Source: Glycine soja
Lineage: Eukaryota; Streptophyta; Magnoliopsida; Fabales; Fabaceae
Direction: 5' to 3'
DNA: 64,000 nucleotides
Assembly: GCF_004193775.1 (NCBI RefSeq)
Contig: NC_041011.1
Location: forward strand, 43,593,167-43,657,166
Shown: positions 29,732-42,076 of the stretch, piece after piece
Layout: every line of letters begins with the position of its first letter
Numbering within the stretch: the first letter of the stretch is position 1
Program-made: the position numbers and the translations under genes
The notes under the pieces: model-generated
Databases searched by the model: none
What the model saw: only the letters and a program-made list of their open reading frames with translations
Told to the model about the DNA's origin: nothing

Positions 29732-30258
29732 ATTTTTTTAGTATCCATTCACAGTTAATTTTTTTTTTGTTTCTCCTCTATATTTTTCCTAGATCTGTCC
29801 CTGTCTGTTGTGGAAAAAGGCGTTATACTTTCATGGATGATTTGTTACTTCAAAACTAGCTAGCAATCATTTGAGATTCTCTACTTTGCTGACTATACCG
29901 TTACTTATTTTTTTTCAAAATCATTTTTATCGAACAGATTTAAACTAATAAATTAATTATATTTGTTATTCGTTAGAATGTGAATAGAATCATGAAATGG
30001 ACGTTCACATCATCATGATCACGAGCATAACTGCTCTTTGTGGCTAGATAAATAACACTTCATTTGAATGGAAGATGAAGTGAGAGGAAACAAATAAAAG
30101 AATATAAGAATTTCAAAAGGATTTTAATTAGAAAATGTGTTATTTGGGTTAATGAAATTAATAAAATTCTTAAATAGTTCAGGAACTTATAATGTAGTTC
30201 TATGTATATAATTTATAAGAAATGTAAGCATAATTAATTTGTCATATTTTCTAACCAG
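26922..30258. other. Intergenic DNA upstream of WAT1 copy B
   Basis: The first 0.7 kb is WAT1 5' flank shared with copies A and C. Beyond about 27660 the sequence is unrelated and AT-rich, and the flanking homology resumes only near 36750. A TA-rich microsatellite lies at 29664-29729. No homeobox is visible that could belong to the WUS-box exon downstream. Confidence 0.5.
29664..29729. repeat. TA microsatellite
   Basis: A run of TA dinucleotides with two short interruptions. Confidence 0.9.
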
Positions 30259-30559
30259 CAATAATTCAAACACATCATCAAAACAACCATTGACTTGCAA
30301 ATGGAATGTGCATAACCCTCAAAGTAATTTGGTGGAGAATGAAGAGATGGCATTCTGGAACTATGGTTGGACACTTGTGGATGCTGATAATAATCAAGCA
30401 TCTTCATGTTGCGCCACTCGATCTCTCAAGACTCTTGATCTCTTTCCACTGACAACTACCATAATCAATGAAGATTGCACCACACCACCCAAGACTCTTG
30501 ATCTCTTTCCACTCATAACTACCAGAATCAATGAAGATTGCACCACACCACCCAAGTAG
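30259..30559 (+). pseudogene. Orphan WOX-like terminal exon with two WUS boxes
   Basis: An open stretch preceded by an acceptor-like CTAACCAG and ended by TAG encodes two TLDLFPL motifs, the WUS-box of WUSCHEL-related homeobox proteins (a short motif for TOPLESS-type corepressor contact). The motif doubled through a 63-bp in-frame tandem duplication, 30428-30490 and 30491-30553, of 21 codons each. No homeodomain exon is visible upstream. I read it as the detached last exon of a WOX gene, therefore a fragment. The alternative is that it is the end of a real gene with a very long intron. Family assignment rests on this short motif only. Confidence 0.45.
30428..30553 (+). repeat. 63-bp in-frame tandem duplication of the WUS-box segment
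   Basis: Two units differ at only a few bases, for example GACAACTACCAT versus CATAACTACCAG. Both keep the reading frame. Confidence 0.93.
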
Positions 30560-32175
30560 CTCTAACTCTATTGTTCCAAGACTGCATGTGTGTGACAATT
30601 GATGTTAATAGCCTATTGCTTAAGGAGATTAATCTCTATATAGGAAACCATGCTAGAATGTTCCAATTACCAAGATTACTAAGTCTTGTACGTGGGACCT
30701 ATGGTTGCACCATGTGAAAGCATGATCCAAGGTCAACATATTTTCATTCTGGTACAAATCCTTTGGGTATATGGTATATCCTAGTATGATACCAACCACC
30801 AAAATTATTAATTAATTTTATCTCATATAATGAACTTGTAACTTAATTCTAAGTGTTTTCCCGCCACTCCGAGTTGGTGTTTGTTGTCTTCACTTTCATT
30901 AGTTTAGTTACATCAGATAAATATATTTTGGCTATATAATATGCTCAATTTATAAGGAAATTGTCAAACTGAAATTTTTTGTATTGATACTACATGGTCC
31001 CAACCTGTTATATCTTTTAAGTCTATTTAATGTGTATCGGGGTGTTCTTTGTTCATCAATCTCAAGTTCCTTTCATCGTGCATGATGAAAATTAAAGTCT
31101 TTATGGACATGTAGTAAATAAGCTTTTTTTGTTAGACTTGGTAACTTTTTGAGTGAGTGAAAAGGTAACGGTTGTTTTTGGGCATGGATCACACCCACTT
31201 TTACAGCAACAGAAAGAGCATATGCATATATAATCTCAAGTCTCAACTGTCAATCGTTGTTAAGTTTATGCTCATGGTGTAATGGTGTTAACGTGACATA
31301 TACGATGAATGAGGAAAACAATAACATAAATGCAACTGATAGGATGCACATGCAAATTTGAATTAAAGTTAATGTTGTTGAAACTCGCATCAAAATCCAC
31401 AAGTTATTTGTTAAACTGGAAAAGAATTATCCTTTGACATTTTATGCACAATTATAGACTTAGTAGAGTTTTATCATTTTGGTTAGAGTAAGGAGAAAGA
31501 ATGTCATTTTATGTATATCTATTATAAGAGGAAAATTCTATTTTGGTATAAACTTTTAGTTGGAAATAAATCATGTTTTATTTAACCTCTTTCTAGGTGG
31601 TTATAGGTATAATCTGATCTAATGACACAATCAATCTAACCTAAACCAAAGAGGAAAAAATTGGATTAGTAATTTAAATTATCGATCTTGATTGAATTTT
31701 AAAATTACGAAGTTGACGGTTGAGACAATTGGATTAGTAGTTCAAATTATCTTCTGAATGCTTTTATATTGGTTTCTGAGGGTAATGGAAGTTTCAAATA
31801 CAAGGGTTATGTATTGGTGATATCAATTTTCATTATAAAGTATAATTATCTCCCTATAACAGAGGCAGTGGTATTTCTGCACTAGGCTAGTTGGGATAAA
31901 AGTTAGGTCAATACTTACAGCAGGCATTTATAAAAAATTATTGAGGTTATCGAGTTCAGCTACATTGAATCACTCTCGTGGTTTGGTAATTAATTATGTG
32001 ATTGTGAATTCTTATAGAATTGGAGAATTCCCATTTTGGTTTCACCAGACGTGGACAACATGCCTCCAACAAGTTATCTAACCCCCCAATAAATTTATAT
32101 TTTAATGTACAAGCATACTTTTGATCAAAACCGTGTTCCATTTCCTTTTAGGACACTCCTATGTAATCCCTTATG
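30560..32175. other. Intergenic DNA, no gene recognised
   Basis: AT-rich spacer between the WUS-box exon and the solo LTR. Short frames only. Confidence 0.45.
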
Positions 32176-33524
32176 TTCATTGTTAGTCGTTATTCATGAC
32201 TTAGTTTTGCATTGAATATTTGCACGGAATTAGTGTTTTACCTCCAATTTATGGTTCTTTTTGTAGGAATTGTACATATTTTCATGTTTAGTGTGATTTT
32301 ATAGAGTAGATACTCTCATTTTGTGAATTATTGTTGAAGCCACTTCAGTTTCAGACCAAAAGAAGAGAAGACTCAAGTAGCTGATGAATTCGCTAAGCGC
32401 GGAAGATCCGCTTAACGAGTGGCATCCGCTAAGCGAGACATACAGCTCGCTTAGCAGGTTGGGAAACCCTAGAAGAGGATCAGTCAGAGATGTGCTCGCC
32501 TAGCACGTCGCCAGCTCGTCCAACGAGGTCGTTGTCCCTTTTCACGCTTAGCGCGTTCAGCTCGCTAAGCCAAAATTCACTTACTCTCGCTTAGCGAGCC
32601 AGTCTCGCTAAACGAGCCTTTGGAATCTGAAAGGTCCAAGAGCCATTAAAATACTGAAGTTGGCGAAAACTAAAGGAGAGCCGAAAAACAGAGCACAAAG
32701 GGAAGCTGAAGCGACAAAGAGAGAGCAGCTAAGAGGGCTTAAGTTAGAGGAGTGAAATTAAGGTTTTAGAGGTTGGAGGAGACATCCTCAACCATTCTTT
32801 GCCATTTTCTTTCACTAAACTTTGTTCCTTCCTTATATTGAGAGCATATTTCTTGTAATGGAAGACTAAGTCTCTTGGTTGGAAAGTTCTGCTGAACCTT
32901 TGATGTAATACTCTTTCACTATTTATTTAATGTTGTTTTTATGTATTCATTACCTCTATCTATGCTTATTTTTACATGATTGTGGCTTGATCACCCATTT
33001 GTATGTATAGTTAGGATTTTGAACATTGGAAAATGCTTTAAAACCTTAGAACTTGAGAGAGCAAGCTAGAAATCTGTATGTCTAGTAATGGAGTGCAGTG
33101 ATCTAGTTCATATTATGTTATAGACTTAATGTAACTCTTTTAGGCTAAATTTGTTGAGGGATCAAGGACGAGAGTTAAATAGAGTTAAGCTCATTCACTA
33201 GAGGGATCTTGGTTTGAGTTATTTCTCAGCATAAGAACACTAGGATAACGTTAAATAGAAAAAAATGCATAATAACATCAAGAGGAACTCAGTAGAACAA
33301 CCCAACGCTTTTTACTTGACTGTTTTCACTTCTAAAATCCTAGATACTTTAGTTTATATTCAAATAGACCTTAGTACAGAATTCAACTTGATATTTATCT
33401 TGCTTTTAATTTCTATAAATGTTTGCATACTGGATGTACAACGTCTGAGTGAAACAAATTCTCTGTGGATACGATACTCGATCTTATCGTTTTATATACT
33501 ACTTGTACAAATCGATACATTCAT
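32176..33524 (+). mobile_element. Solo LTR with perfect 5-bp target duplication
   Basis: The LTR proper is 32181-33519, 1339 bp, starting TGTTAG and ending GATACA. It is flanked on both sides by TTCAT (32176-32180 and 33520-33524). There is no internal coding region, so the element has lost its body by LTR-LTR recombination. The central 250 bp (about 32390-32620) is crowded with variants of CTCGCTTAGCGAG. A second member lies inverted at 62636-63979. The end sequence resembles large Ty3/gypsy families of soybean, but I cannot name the family. Confidence 0.85.
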
Positions 33525-34370
33525 TTTCGTTTGTCTTTAACTACATGCTAATAAAGGAGGCAACAATTGGGATTAGGAAGGTGCATGATATGACCAACAG
33601 AGCAACGATGGAAAATCATGTCCCTACATATAGCTACTTCACACAAGCACATACACATAAACATAACATATACAATATAATTATGAATTAATACTATTAA
33701 TATAATTATATAAAAGGATAAACAGATGGACTTTGTTAGAAGGGCACCTTATTCGCTTTATAGTCAGACTTTGGTAACCAGTTGATACTTCAATATCAAC
33801 TGAAATGTCACATTTGTTTGTATCTTAAACTTTTACAAAGTCAAACAAATACGATCAAATGATGATGATAACGACATTCATTAGACACTCGAAAGAAAAA
33901 CCCAAAGCTAGCAGCTCAACGTATAAAACAACAACCAAATATACACAAATAACATTACTTACCTGTAAGGCAGCACGTGCTGTGATGGTGATGGAGGGCA
34001 CAAATGGCAACTGAGGAGTTGACGGCAGAGAGGCTGGCGAAGGGATCGACAGAAATTGGTTGACGGAGGGCATGACAACATATGTATTACAAATGAGGTA
34101 GATAGGGATTTCATATGGGACGCGGTGACAATTTCGTAATTAGGGGAGTATAAAATGACCACGGTTATCACGAAAAACTGTCTTTGTTTTTTTGAGCTTA
34201 TTTACAAAATTGTCACCATCGTACATTCTAAAACGGTTCCTTAGAATGTGTGTCGTAAAAAACAAATTTCACTCCCTGATTATAAAATTGATTATAAAAT
34301 TGTCACTGTGTCACATTTTAAGATGATTTCGCATAACCGTCTTAAAATATGCATTGTAAAATTATCATTT
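33525..34370. other. Intergenic DNA with repeated short inverted words
   Basis: Contains several copies of a CATTTTAAGA/TCTTAAAATG-type word in both orientations between 34200 and 34370. This suggests a degraded DNA transposon, but I cannot define ends. No gene is seen. Confidence 0.3.
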
Positions 34371-34375
34371 TTTAG

Positions 34376-36645
34376 TAGTATCAAGGAGGCTTATTTACCT
34401 GGAGGGCATATCCATAAGAGGCTGGATAGGTGCATGACGAATGTTGACTGGTGTATCCTCTTCCCCCATGCGTTGGCAGAATTACTCCTCTCATCCAACT
34501 CTGATCACAACCTCATCATGCTGAGTTGTTCAAAATCTAGAACCAAAAGATTGAAATCTTTCTACCTTCAGGCAGCCTGGTCCATGCATTGTGATTATGG
34601 CTCAATTGTTTGAGACACCTTTAACAAGTTGATATATGTGAAGGAGGATTCAACCAAGTTTAATGATGAGGTCTTTGGCAATATTTTTTGTAGAAAACAT
34701 CAAATTGAAGCCAGACTGAGAGGAGTTCACAAACAGCTTGATATTAAACACACTTAAGACATGGTTTTGCTTGAGAAAACCCTCCAGGGTCATCATGTAG
34801 AAGTTTTAGCCCAGAAAGAGATGCTTTGGTATCAGAAATCAAGGGAAAAGTGGGTCAAATTTGGCAATAGAAACACTAAAATTTTCCACGCTCAGGCCCC
34901 GATCAAGCGCAAGAGGAACAAAGTATCAAGCCTTTTGTTCAATGGCATCTGGTTAATGATAAAGATGTTCTGAGGAGGGAAGCAATCTCTTACTTCAAGA
35001 AGCTTTTCCAGGAGAATTGCCAGGGTGATCCTTCTTGCGTGGAAGGGGATAACATTCCCAGAATTGAGCAAGGTCCTTTTGAGGATCTATTGAAGCCTGT
35101 TAGTTTTGATGAAGTGAAGGTTGCTTTGTTCTCTATGAGTCCTTGTACAGCCCTTGGTCCTGATGGCTTCCAACCTATTTTTCACTGAACTTACTGGGAT
35201 ACTGTGGGTCATGACATTTGGGAGATGGTAGCCAAGATTTTTGTGACGAGGGATATTAATCCTGTCTTGAATGAGACTCTCATTGTCTCTATCCCTAAAG
35301 TTGACCAGCGCATTAGGCCTTTTTTGAATAACCTTATAGGCCCGTTCCATAACAGTTTTATCCCTGAGAGGGGCTCGGGTGATAATGCTCTGATCACATA
35401 GGAGACCATTCATTTTATGCATAATCAGAAAGGAAGGATTTATCCCTTTTAAAGTTGATTTTAGGAAGGCTTATGACAAAGTTAATTGAGATTTTTTGCA
35501 TCTTACGTTTGCTCAATTCGGCCTACCTTCTAGTACCATCAATCTCATCATGAATTGCACTACCTCCACCTCTTTATCACTAAAATGGAACAATGAGGTG
35601 TGTCATAATTTCTCTCCCACAAGGGGCCTTCGTCAAGGGGATCCCATGTCTCCCTATTTATTTGTTCTTTGTATGGAAAAGCTAGCTCTTCTGATCCAGC
35701 AGAGTGCTGACAAAGGTGATTGGAAACCAGTTTGAATTTTCAAGAATGGGCCGGCTTTCTCTCATCTATTCTTTTTGCTGATGACTGTCTCCTGTTCACT
35801 AAAGCTTGACCGAATCAGGTTCGTTTAGTTCACCAAATCCTTCATAATTTCGGTAAAGCTTCTGGGTTGAAAATTAATATTCAAATTTCCAAGTTTGTCA
35901 CCTCTAAGAATGTTGACAACCGTTATATTATTCAGTTTACCAATATTCTTGGTTTCACACACACCTTAAATGTTGGCAATTTACTCGGGGTTTCCTCTTC
36001 TGTATGGTCGTGTAAAGAAGGCAGATTTTGCCTTTATTATGGACTGGATAAATTTGAGATTGGCAGGTTGGAAATCCAAATTGTTAAACAGGACGGGTAG
36101 GGTGAGCTTGGCCAAATCAGTTCTAAACTCAATCCCAGTTTATACCATGCAGAATGGATCAGCCAGGGTATCTGTGACTAGCTAGACTCAAGAAAGAGGG
36201 AGGTTTAGGAATTAGAACGTCTAGAGAAGCAAACGTGGCTATGCTAGGCAAGCATGTTTGGAGCCTTATTAATGAGCATCATAAACTGTGGATTGATATG
36301 CTGGACAGCACATATCTTCACGGGAACTCCATCTTTTTTTGACAAGGAATATCACATACAACTCCTCTTATACCTGGAAATCAATTCTCAAAGCTTCATC
36401 CATTCTCCAAGAGGGTTTTAGATATCGGGTTGGCAAGTCATGTGTGTGAGAGGGTTGATTACGTTCACTTTCAAGATGTTCAACTAACCCTCCGTGATAT
36501 TCAGGGGGCAGGAACTTGGCAATGGCACAAAATAGCAACCCCCCTTCCGACAGATGTTAAGAACGACATCTGCAATATGTCTGATGACATGGGCATTCGT
36601 CGTCCTCCTTGTAATTAGTTTAGGCCTTTATTTTCTGTCTATCAA
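34376..36645 (+). mobile_element. Decayed L1-type LINE fragment
   Basis: Broken frames read, in order, like a plant LINE ORF2. First is the end of the endonuclease (RLDRCMTN..W, then SDHNLI, about 34420-34520). The KWVKFGNRNTKIFH segment follows (about 34850-34890), then the reverse transcriptase (ALGPDGFQ near 35150, RGLRQGDPMSPYLF near 35625-35665, FADD catalytic box near 35773). The C-terminal TWKSIL and QLTLRD segments lie at 36390-36510. In-frame stops (for example at 34612, 35186, 35399 and 35488) and frameshifts make it dead. It lacks the ORF1 and endonuclease start, as expected of a 5'-truncated insertion. Confidence 0.85.
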
Positions 36646-37378
36646 AAAAATGATAATGATAATTAATTACATGGACAGTATATGTCGGCTATTTTTTTCT
36701 TTATTTTTAAATATAAATCATATTTCTTATCTCTCTTAAGTGGGTTAATGCATTAGAGGCAAATTGAGACTCAGATAAAAAATGAATCTTAAATATCCTG
36801 ACGTACAGCTAGTTTCCATCTAATCGTTTGTCGGAAAATTGAAAATAAGGAGAACGACGACAAAAAGGTTCAAAACTTCCGACTTTCATACTTTCATTCT
36901 TGAATACTTTGTGAAGCATTAAAGAAAAATTATGAATAATTCTTTAAAATAATATCTTTAATTTTGGATATATTGTCTTCGGCTCTTATTATAAAGTCCA
37001 CACATATAAAAGTAACTTGGTCATTTTTAAAAGATCAAATCTAAAATTTCTTATATATTAATTATTTTTTTACAAAAATATTTTTAATTAAAGTCAATTC
37101 TAGAATAAAGTGACAATGAAAGAAACTTAATCTATAGTATTTCAGAACACATTTTTTTATGCTCTAGGATTTTCGCTTTTTGGTGCTCCAACCTTTTCAG
37201 CCTATTAAAAATGGAATCTGTCACGTACACATCAAAAGTTTATCACTTAAACAATAGTGACAAATGATAAAAATGACATTGGTGCTGCCTTTGTAGCCAC
37301 TTTACATTTGGGCTAGAAACTGATCCAAGCACTCACCAAATTTGCTGCTTGATCGATGTGGGCCTCATAGTTTAATAG
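36646..37378. other. Displaced WAT1-type upstream flank
   Basis: The stretch 36750-36930 matches the upstream flank of WAT1 copy C (about 53150-53420): same order of TAATGCATTAG-like, GTACAGCTAG-like and GAATACTTTGTGAAGCATTAAA words. It is probably the original upstream DNA of copy B, separated by later insertions. Confidence 0.45.
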
Positions 37379-37387
37379 AATAAACAC

Positions 37388-37433
37388 GGGAGTTGCTACG
37401 TGCACCCAGCATTATTGCTGGGGCACCCAGCAA
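37388..37433 (+). repeat. Left terminal inverted repeat of the MULE
   Basis: Begins GGGAGTTGCTACGTGCACCC and contains two GCACCCAGCA words in nearly palindromic arrangement around TTATTGC. It pairs with the right end at 39 of 46 positions. Confidence 0.9.
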
Positions 37434-37470
37434 ACAGTGAAGTGGCGAAACTGTCCTTCAGCAATTATTC

Positions 37471-37672
37471 TTCCGGAAGAAGGTTCTTCCGGAAAAGTTC
37501 CGGAAATAATTTTTCCGGAAAGTTTCCGGAAGAATCTTCTTCCGGAAGAATAATTTGTGTCTTCCGGAAGTACTCACAGACAACTTCCGGAAGAACGTCA
37601 TCCGGAATGTTTCCGGAAGAAGCTTCTTCCGGAAGAATTCCATTGTCTTCCGGAAGAAGATTCTTCCGGAAG
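37471..37672. repeat. TTCCGGAA palindrome array A
   Basis: Twelve perfect TTCCGGAA octamers plus one ATCCGGAA variant in about 200 bp, irregularly spaced, most within the longer palindrome TTCTTCCGGAAGAA. It lies just inside the left terminal repeat. Confidence 0.95.
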
Positions 37673-38364
37673 TTAGTTTTTTTTTTTAACAAATATTTTA
37701 TTTTGTAATAATTTACTTTTAATTGCATAAACTAATTTATAAAATAATTAATACTATTATGCATAAATAATTAAATAATAAAATAATTAATATTATTATG
37801 CATAAATAATTAAATAATTAGTGAACGTAATTATGACTAATATTTATAATTTGTTTTTTACGCGCATGTCAAATATTAATTTAAACCATAAAAATTAATT
37901 AATTCCTAAACGTGATTATTGTTTTATAACAAAATGAAGAAAAAAGAATTTTTATTTTATAATAATAAGTAAAAATAAAATAATATTTAATGCGTATGTA
38001 ATGACGATTTTGCCCTTGTGTAAATTTCTTTAAATTAACGTCTTCAGGCTGTGTTTTACTGCGCTTTCTTTGTTTCTTCTTCCGTTTGCTTTGTTTCTTC
38101 TTCCGTTTGCTTTGTTTGTTTCTTCCGTTTGCTGTTGTTTCGGTGGTGGTCCCTTCAGCAGTCTGTTGGTGGTCCCGTGAAGTGAAGTATTTGAAGATTT
38201 GGTAGTCCCGTGTTCCGTATTTGAAGTTTTATTAGTGGCTGTTGTTCCTATTTTGTCGGAGGTACGCGTTTATTTCGTTTTCCGGTTAGTTTTTAGAGAA
38301 GAAAAACAGTAAAAAGTGTATCCGGAAGAAATTTTAGGCACAGAAGGAGGAAGGTCCGGAATGA
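37673..38364. other. MULE left subterminal spacer
   Basis: AT-rich stretch, then a CT-rich zone (38041-38140) with three copies of a TTCTTCCGTTTGCTTTG word. Probably part of the promoter region of the transposase gene. No coding frame. Confidence 0.5.
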
Positions 38365-38594
38365 CCACTTCCGGAAGAAGGTCTTCCGGAAGTTACGAAG
38401 GCCAATTCCGGAAGAAGGTCTTCCGGAAGTAGTTTCCGGAAGCACTTCTTCCGGAATTGGCCTTCGTAACTTCCGGAAGACCTTCTTCCGGAAGTGGTGA
38501 AGGCCAATTCCGGAAGAAGTTCTTCCGGAAACTACTTCCGGAAGACCTTCTTCCGGAATTTGCATTCGTAACTTCCGGAAGACCTTCTTCCGAA
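38365..38594. repeat. TTCCGGAA array B with a perfect 53-bp inverted repeat
   Basis: Thirteen perfect TTCCGGAA octamers. The arms 38365-38417 and 38445-38497 are exact reverse complements over 53 bp with a 27-bp loop. A partial further copy of the same pattern continues to 38594, so larger hairpins are possible. Confidence 0.95.
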
Positions 38595-38635
38595 ATGTTA
38601 AATTATTAGTAATTTTTTTTAATTTCTGTTTTATA

Positions 38636-38671
<36 letters not shown>

Positions 38672-39096
38672 CTGTTAGTTAATAATGAATTATTGGTTTA
38701 ATTAGGTATAATGATATATATTGTGGATTATAATTTTTTTGTTTTATAATGGTATATATATATATATATATTTCTGTTTTATAATTTTTTTTTATTTCTG
38801 TTTTATATATGTTGTGGATTATTGATTTAATTAGGTATAATGGTATAATATTAAATGATTTAGGTAACTTAAATGTATAATGGTACAAAAATGTTTTATT
38901 AGTTGTTTATTATAGTGATAAGTTTAGTTTAAGTAAATAATGTAGTTATAAATTTAGAATATAGTGATAATTTTAATATAGTCGTGTATGATGCATATGT
39001 CCTATTAATATGTTTGTTATTTAAGGTGTAGTAAATTTTTGGATGTGGTTATATGATAATTTGAATGTACTTGTGTATGATGCATATGTCCTTAAG
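38595..39096. other. AT-rich leader of the transposase gene
   Basis: TA microsatellite runs (38640-38669 and about 38754-38770), then AT-rich DNA up to the start codon. Probably promoter and 5' leader. Confidence 0.5.
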
Positions 39097-42076
39097 ATGG
39101 ACGAAGATCAATGGAGGTATGACTTTGCGATGTCACAAGAAGTTCATATGGATTATGATTATGATAATCAAGAAGAATGTGGAGTGAATGAACCACATGT
39201 CGATTGTTCAAATGCTTTTAATACATCTCAGGTAATCATAGATAATTTGAGTCATTGGTTGAATTGATGGTTTGTATGAAAATTAATGTGTTAGGGTTGC
39301 GTTGTAGGTATTCGCTACTCGAGATGATGTTTTGCAATGGGCTCGAACAGTTGCCCATGAAAATGGATTTGTTGCAGTGATTATGAGATCTGACACAGAG
39401 ACCGGTAGCAGAGGAAGAAGTTCATTTGTGTTAATTGGGTGTGAAAGGAGTGGTACGTACAAGTGTAGAAATAAAGAATTCGTTAGAAAAGACACCGGGA
39501 GTAGGAAATGTGGTTGTCCCTTCAGGCTTCGTGGGAAACCAGTGCGTGGAGGGGAAGGTTGGATGGTGAAGTTGATCTGTGGGATTCATAATCATGAATT
39601 GGCGAAGTCCTTAGTTGGACATCCATACACCGGGCGATTGACTAAGGAAGAAAAGAAAATTATTGCTGATATGACAAAGTCGATGGTGAAACCGAAAAAT
39701 ATCTTGCTAACGTTGAAGGAACACAATGCCGACAGTTACACCACGATAAAGCAAATTTACAATGCAAGAAGTGCATATCGTTCTTCAATAAGAGGAGCTG
39801 ATACCGAAATGCAGCATCTGATGAAGCTTCTCGAACGTGATCAATACATTCATTGGCATAGATTGAAGGATGAAGTTGTGGTGCGTGATCTGTTTTGGTG
39901 TCACCCAGATGCAGTAAAGTTATGCAATGCATGTCATCTGGTATTTTTTATAGACAGTACCTACAAAACAAACAGGTACAGACTCCCACTACTTGACTTT
40001 GTTGGAGTGACACCAACGGCGATGACATTCTCTGCTGGGTTTGCATATCTGGAGGCTGAGCGTGTTAATAATATTATATGGGCTTTGGAACGATTTCGAG
40101 GCCTATTTTTAAGACACGATCGCCTCCCTCTTGTTATTGTCACTGACAGAGACCTAGCACTGATGAATGCAGTGAAAACTGTGTTTCCCGAGTCTACTAA
40201 TTTGTTGTGCAGGTTTCATATCGATAAGAATGTGAAGGCGAAGTGCAAATCTTTAATCGGGGAAAAAAATGCGTGGGACTATGTAATGGATAACTGGGGT
40301 ACTTTGGTTGATTGTCCGTCCGAATACGAGTTCCATGAGTCATATCAGAAGTTTCAAGTTGCTTGTTCGCCTTGGCCGATGTTCGTTGACTATGTTAACG
40401 ACACATGGATTATCCCCCACAAGGAAAAATTTATTACAGCATGGACGAATAAGGTCATGCACCTAGGCAACACAACAACAAACAGGTATTAACAACTGAT
40501 TTTATTTGTTAGTAACGATTAATATTAAATGGTATTTAATTGTTGTATATTTTCATGTTTGTTGTGTATTTTAAATGTAGGGTTGAATCTGCTCATTGGG
40601 CTCTCAAAAGAGTACTACAAAATAGCGTTGGAGACCTATGTAGTGTTTGGGATGCCATGAACAACATGATCACGCTGCAACACGTCGAAATTAAAGCATC
40701 CTTTGAAACCAGTACGCATGTGGTTGGCCATGTATATAAAAAAACCTTATACAAGAGGCTTCTTGGGATGGTTTCGAGGGATGCTTTAAATCAGATTGCT
40801 TCTGAGATTGACCGTCTACGTTATCTCGGCAACAATCTCTCTTCTTGTGGTTGTGTGATGAGAAGCACGCACGGGCTTCCTTGTGCATGTGAGCTTTCTA
40901 GGTATACTGCTACCAGCATCCCATTGGAGTCAGTCCATCTTTTTTGGAGGAGACTTTGCTTTTCAGACCAAGGGTTATGTGAGACGGAAGTCACCATCAA
41001 GGAAGAAATAGAGGTCATATCTAAAAGGTTTGATGAACTTGATGTGGCTGGCAAAGTAAATCTGAAGAGTAAACTTCGAGAAATCGCATACCCTGATCAT
41101 AACTCTATGTGCCCTCCTCCATCAAAGGTGAACACTAAAGGTGCACCGAAGAAACCGATGAAAAGAAGTCAAACATCCACAAAGCGTGATCCGTCTTACT
41201 GGGAGTATGTTGATGCTTTTCATTCTGTTCAAAGCAGCAACTCTCCAGTGAAACGAAGTGCATCATGTTCTCAACCGCGTCAGCCAACAAGGATCATCCC
41301 GATGTTGGATCAATTTGCGTCATTCTTTCAAGGTTTCATTCGTGACGTTGTGGATGTGAAAGCGGACGGTAACTGTGGATATCGGTCCATTGGCGCTTTA
41401 TTAGGTATGGGGGAAGATTTGTGGCCGTTAGTGCGTAATGAATTGCTTAAAGAACTTGGCAGGTGGTCGCATGAGTACATGAACCTCTTCGGTGGCACAG
41501 AGAGATTTGAACAATTAAAGTTGTCCCTACTTGTTGATGGATTTTCAAAGGTATGTTTTTAGGTTAATTTTTTTTAATAACAATGTTTAAATTACTTACA
41601 TGTGTATGTTTGGTTCATTCAGGTTAGTGTGGACAAGTGGATGGATATAACAGACATGGGATATGTGATTGCTTCACGGTATAACGTAATCCTTGTATCG
41701 TTGTCCCAACAACAAAGCATGACATTTTTCCCTCTTAGAAGTCAACCACCACCTGACTCTTCTGGCCACCGCATCATATGTGTCGGTCACGTATTTGGAA
41801 ATCATTTTGTTCAGGTACATTGAACATAGTTAGTGTAACAATTATGCAATGACTTCGCTGGTTCGTTTGGCACGGTCAGCGCATGATATAATGTTTGTTC
41901 ATGTACAACAGGTTTATTTGAAAGACCATTGTCCGTTGCCGCCCCCAGCGCTGTTGTGGTCAACCAATTGTTATTCTCAGGCAAAGCAATGGGCAATTCC
42001 ATATATTAGTAGAATGCAGGAATACACAAGCTTGATGTCATTCAAAACACACTATGTAGACCTAAATGAAGACTAA
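39097..42076 (+). CDS. MULE transposase fused to an OTU cysteine protease domain
   Basis: Five exons, 39097-39231, 39308-40485, 40581-41550, 41623-41814 and 41912-42076, join in frame to 879 aa. Exon 1 is acidic. Residues about 54-145 form a FAR1/WRKY-GCM1-type zinc finger (C90, C113 or C115, H139, H141). The MULE DDE domain follows, with candidate D261 (FFIDSTY), D325 (VTDRD), the CRFH C-x2-H element, and E440 in the TTNRVES motif. A SWIM-like CxC...PCAC finger lies at 527-541. After a basic linker, residues about 690-830 read as an OTU domain with the ADGNCGYRS motif (D700, C703) and NHFVQ (H822), a plausible catalytic triad. Ordinary MULE transposases end after SWIM. The transposase should bind and cut the element ends; the OTU part may remove ubiquitin. 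Ubiquitin activity is inferred from motifs only. Confidence 0.9.

Noticed and set aside
33265..33691. Two open frames of 80-91 aa
   Set aside because: They lie in and just beyond the end of the solo LTR and have no domain.
37400..37728. Overlapping open frames near the left MULE end, likewise 38293-38565 and 47700-47903
   Set aside because: Created by the TTCCGGAA arrays, which lack stops in several frames; repetitive peptides with no domain.
37471..38594. Possible CRISPR-like array
   Set aside because: Short palindromes with irregular, non-unique spacers in a plant nuclear transposon; no repeat-spacer structure.
40540..40580. Possible separate downstream gene starting at 40540
   Set aside because: It is intron sequence; the frame is joined to the transposase by GT at 40486 and AG at 40580, restoring the conserved TTNRVES motif.
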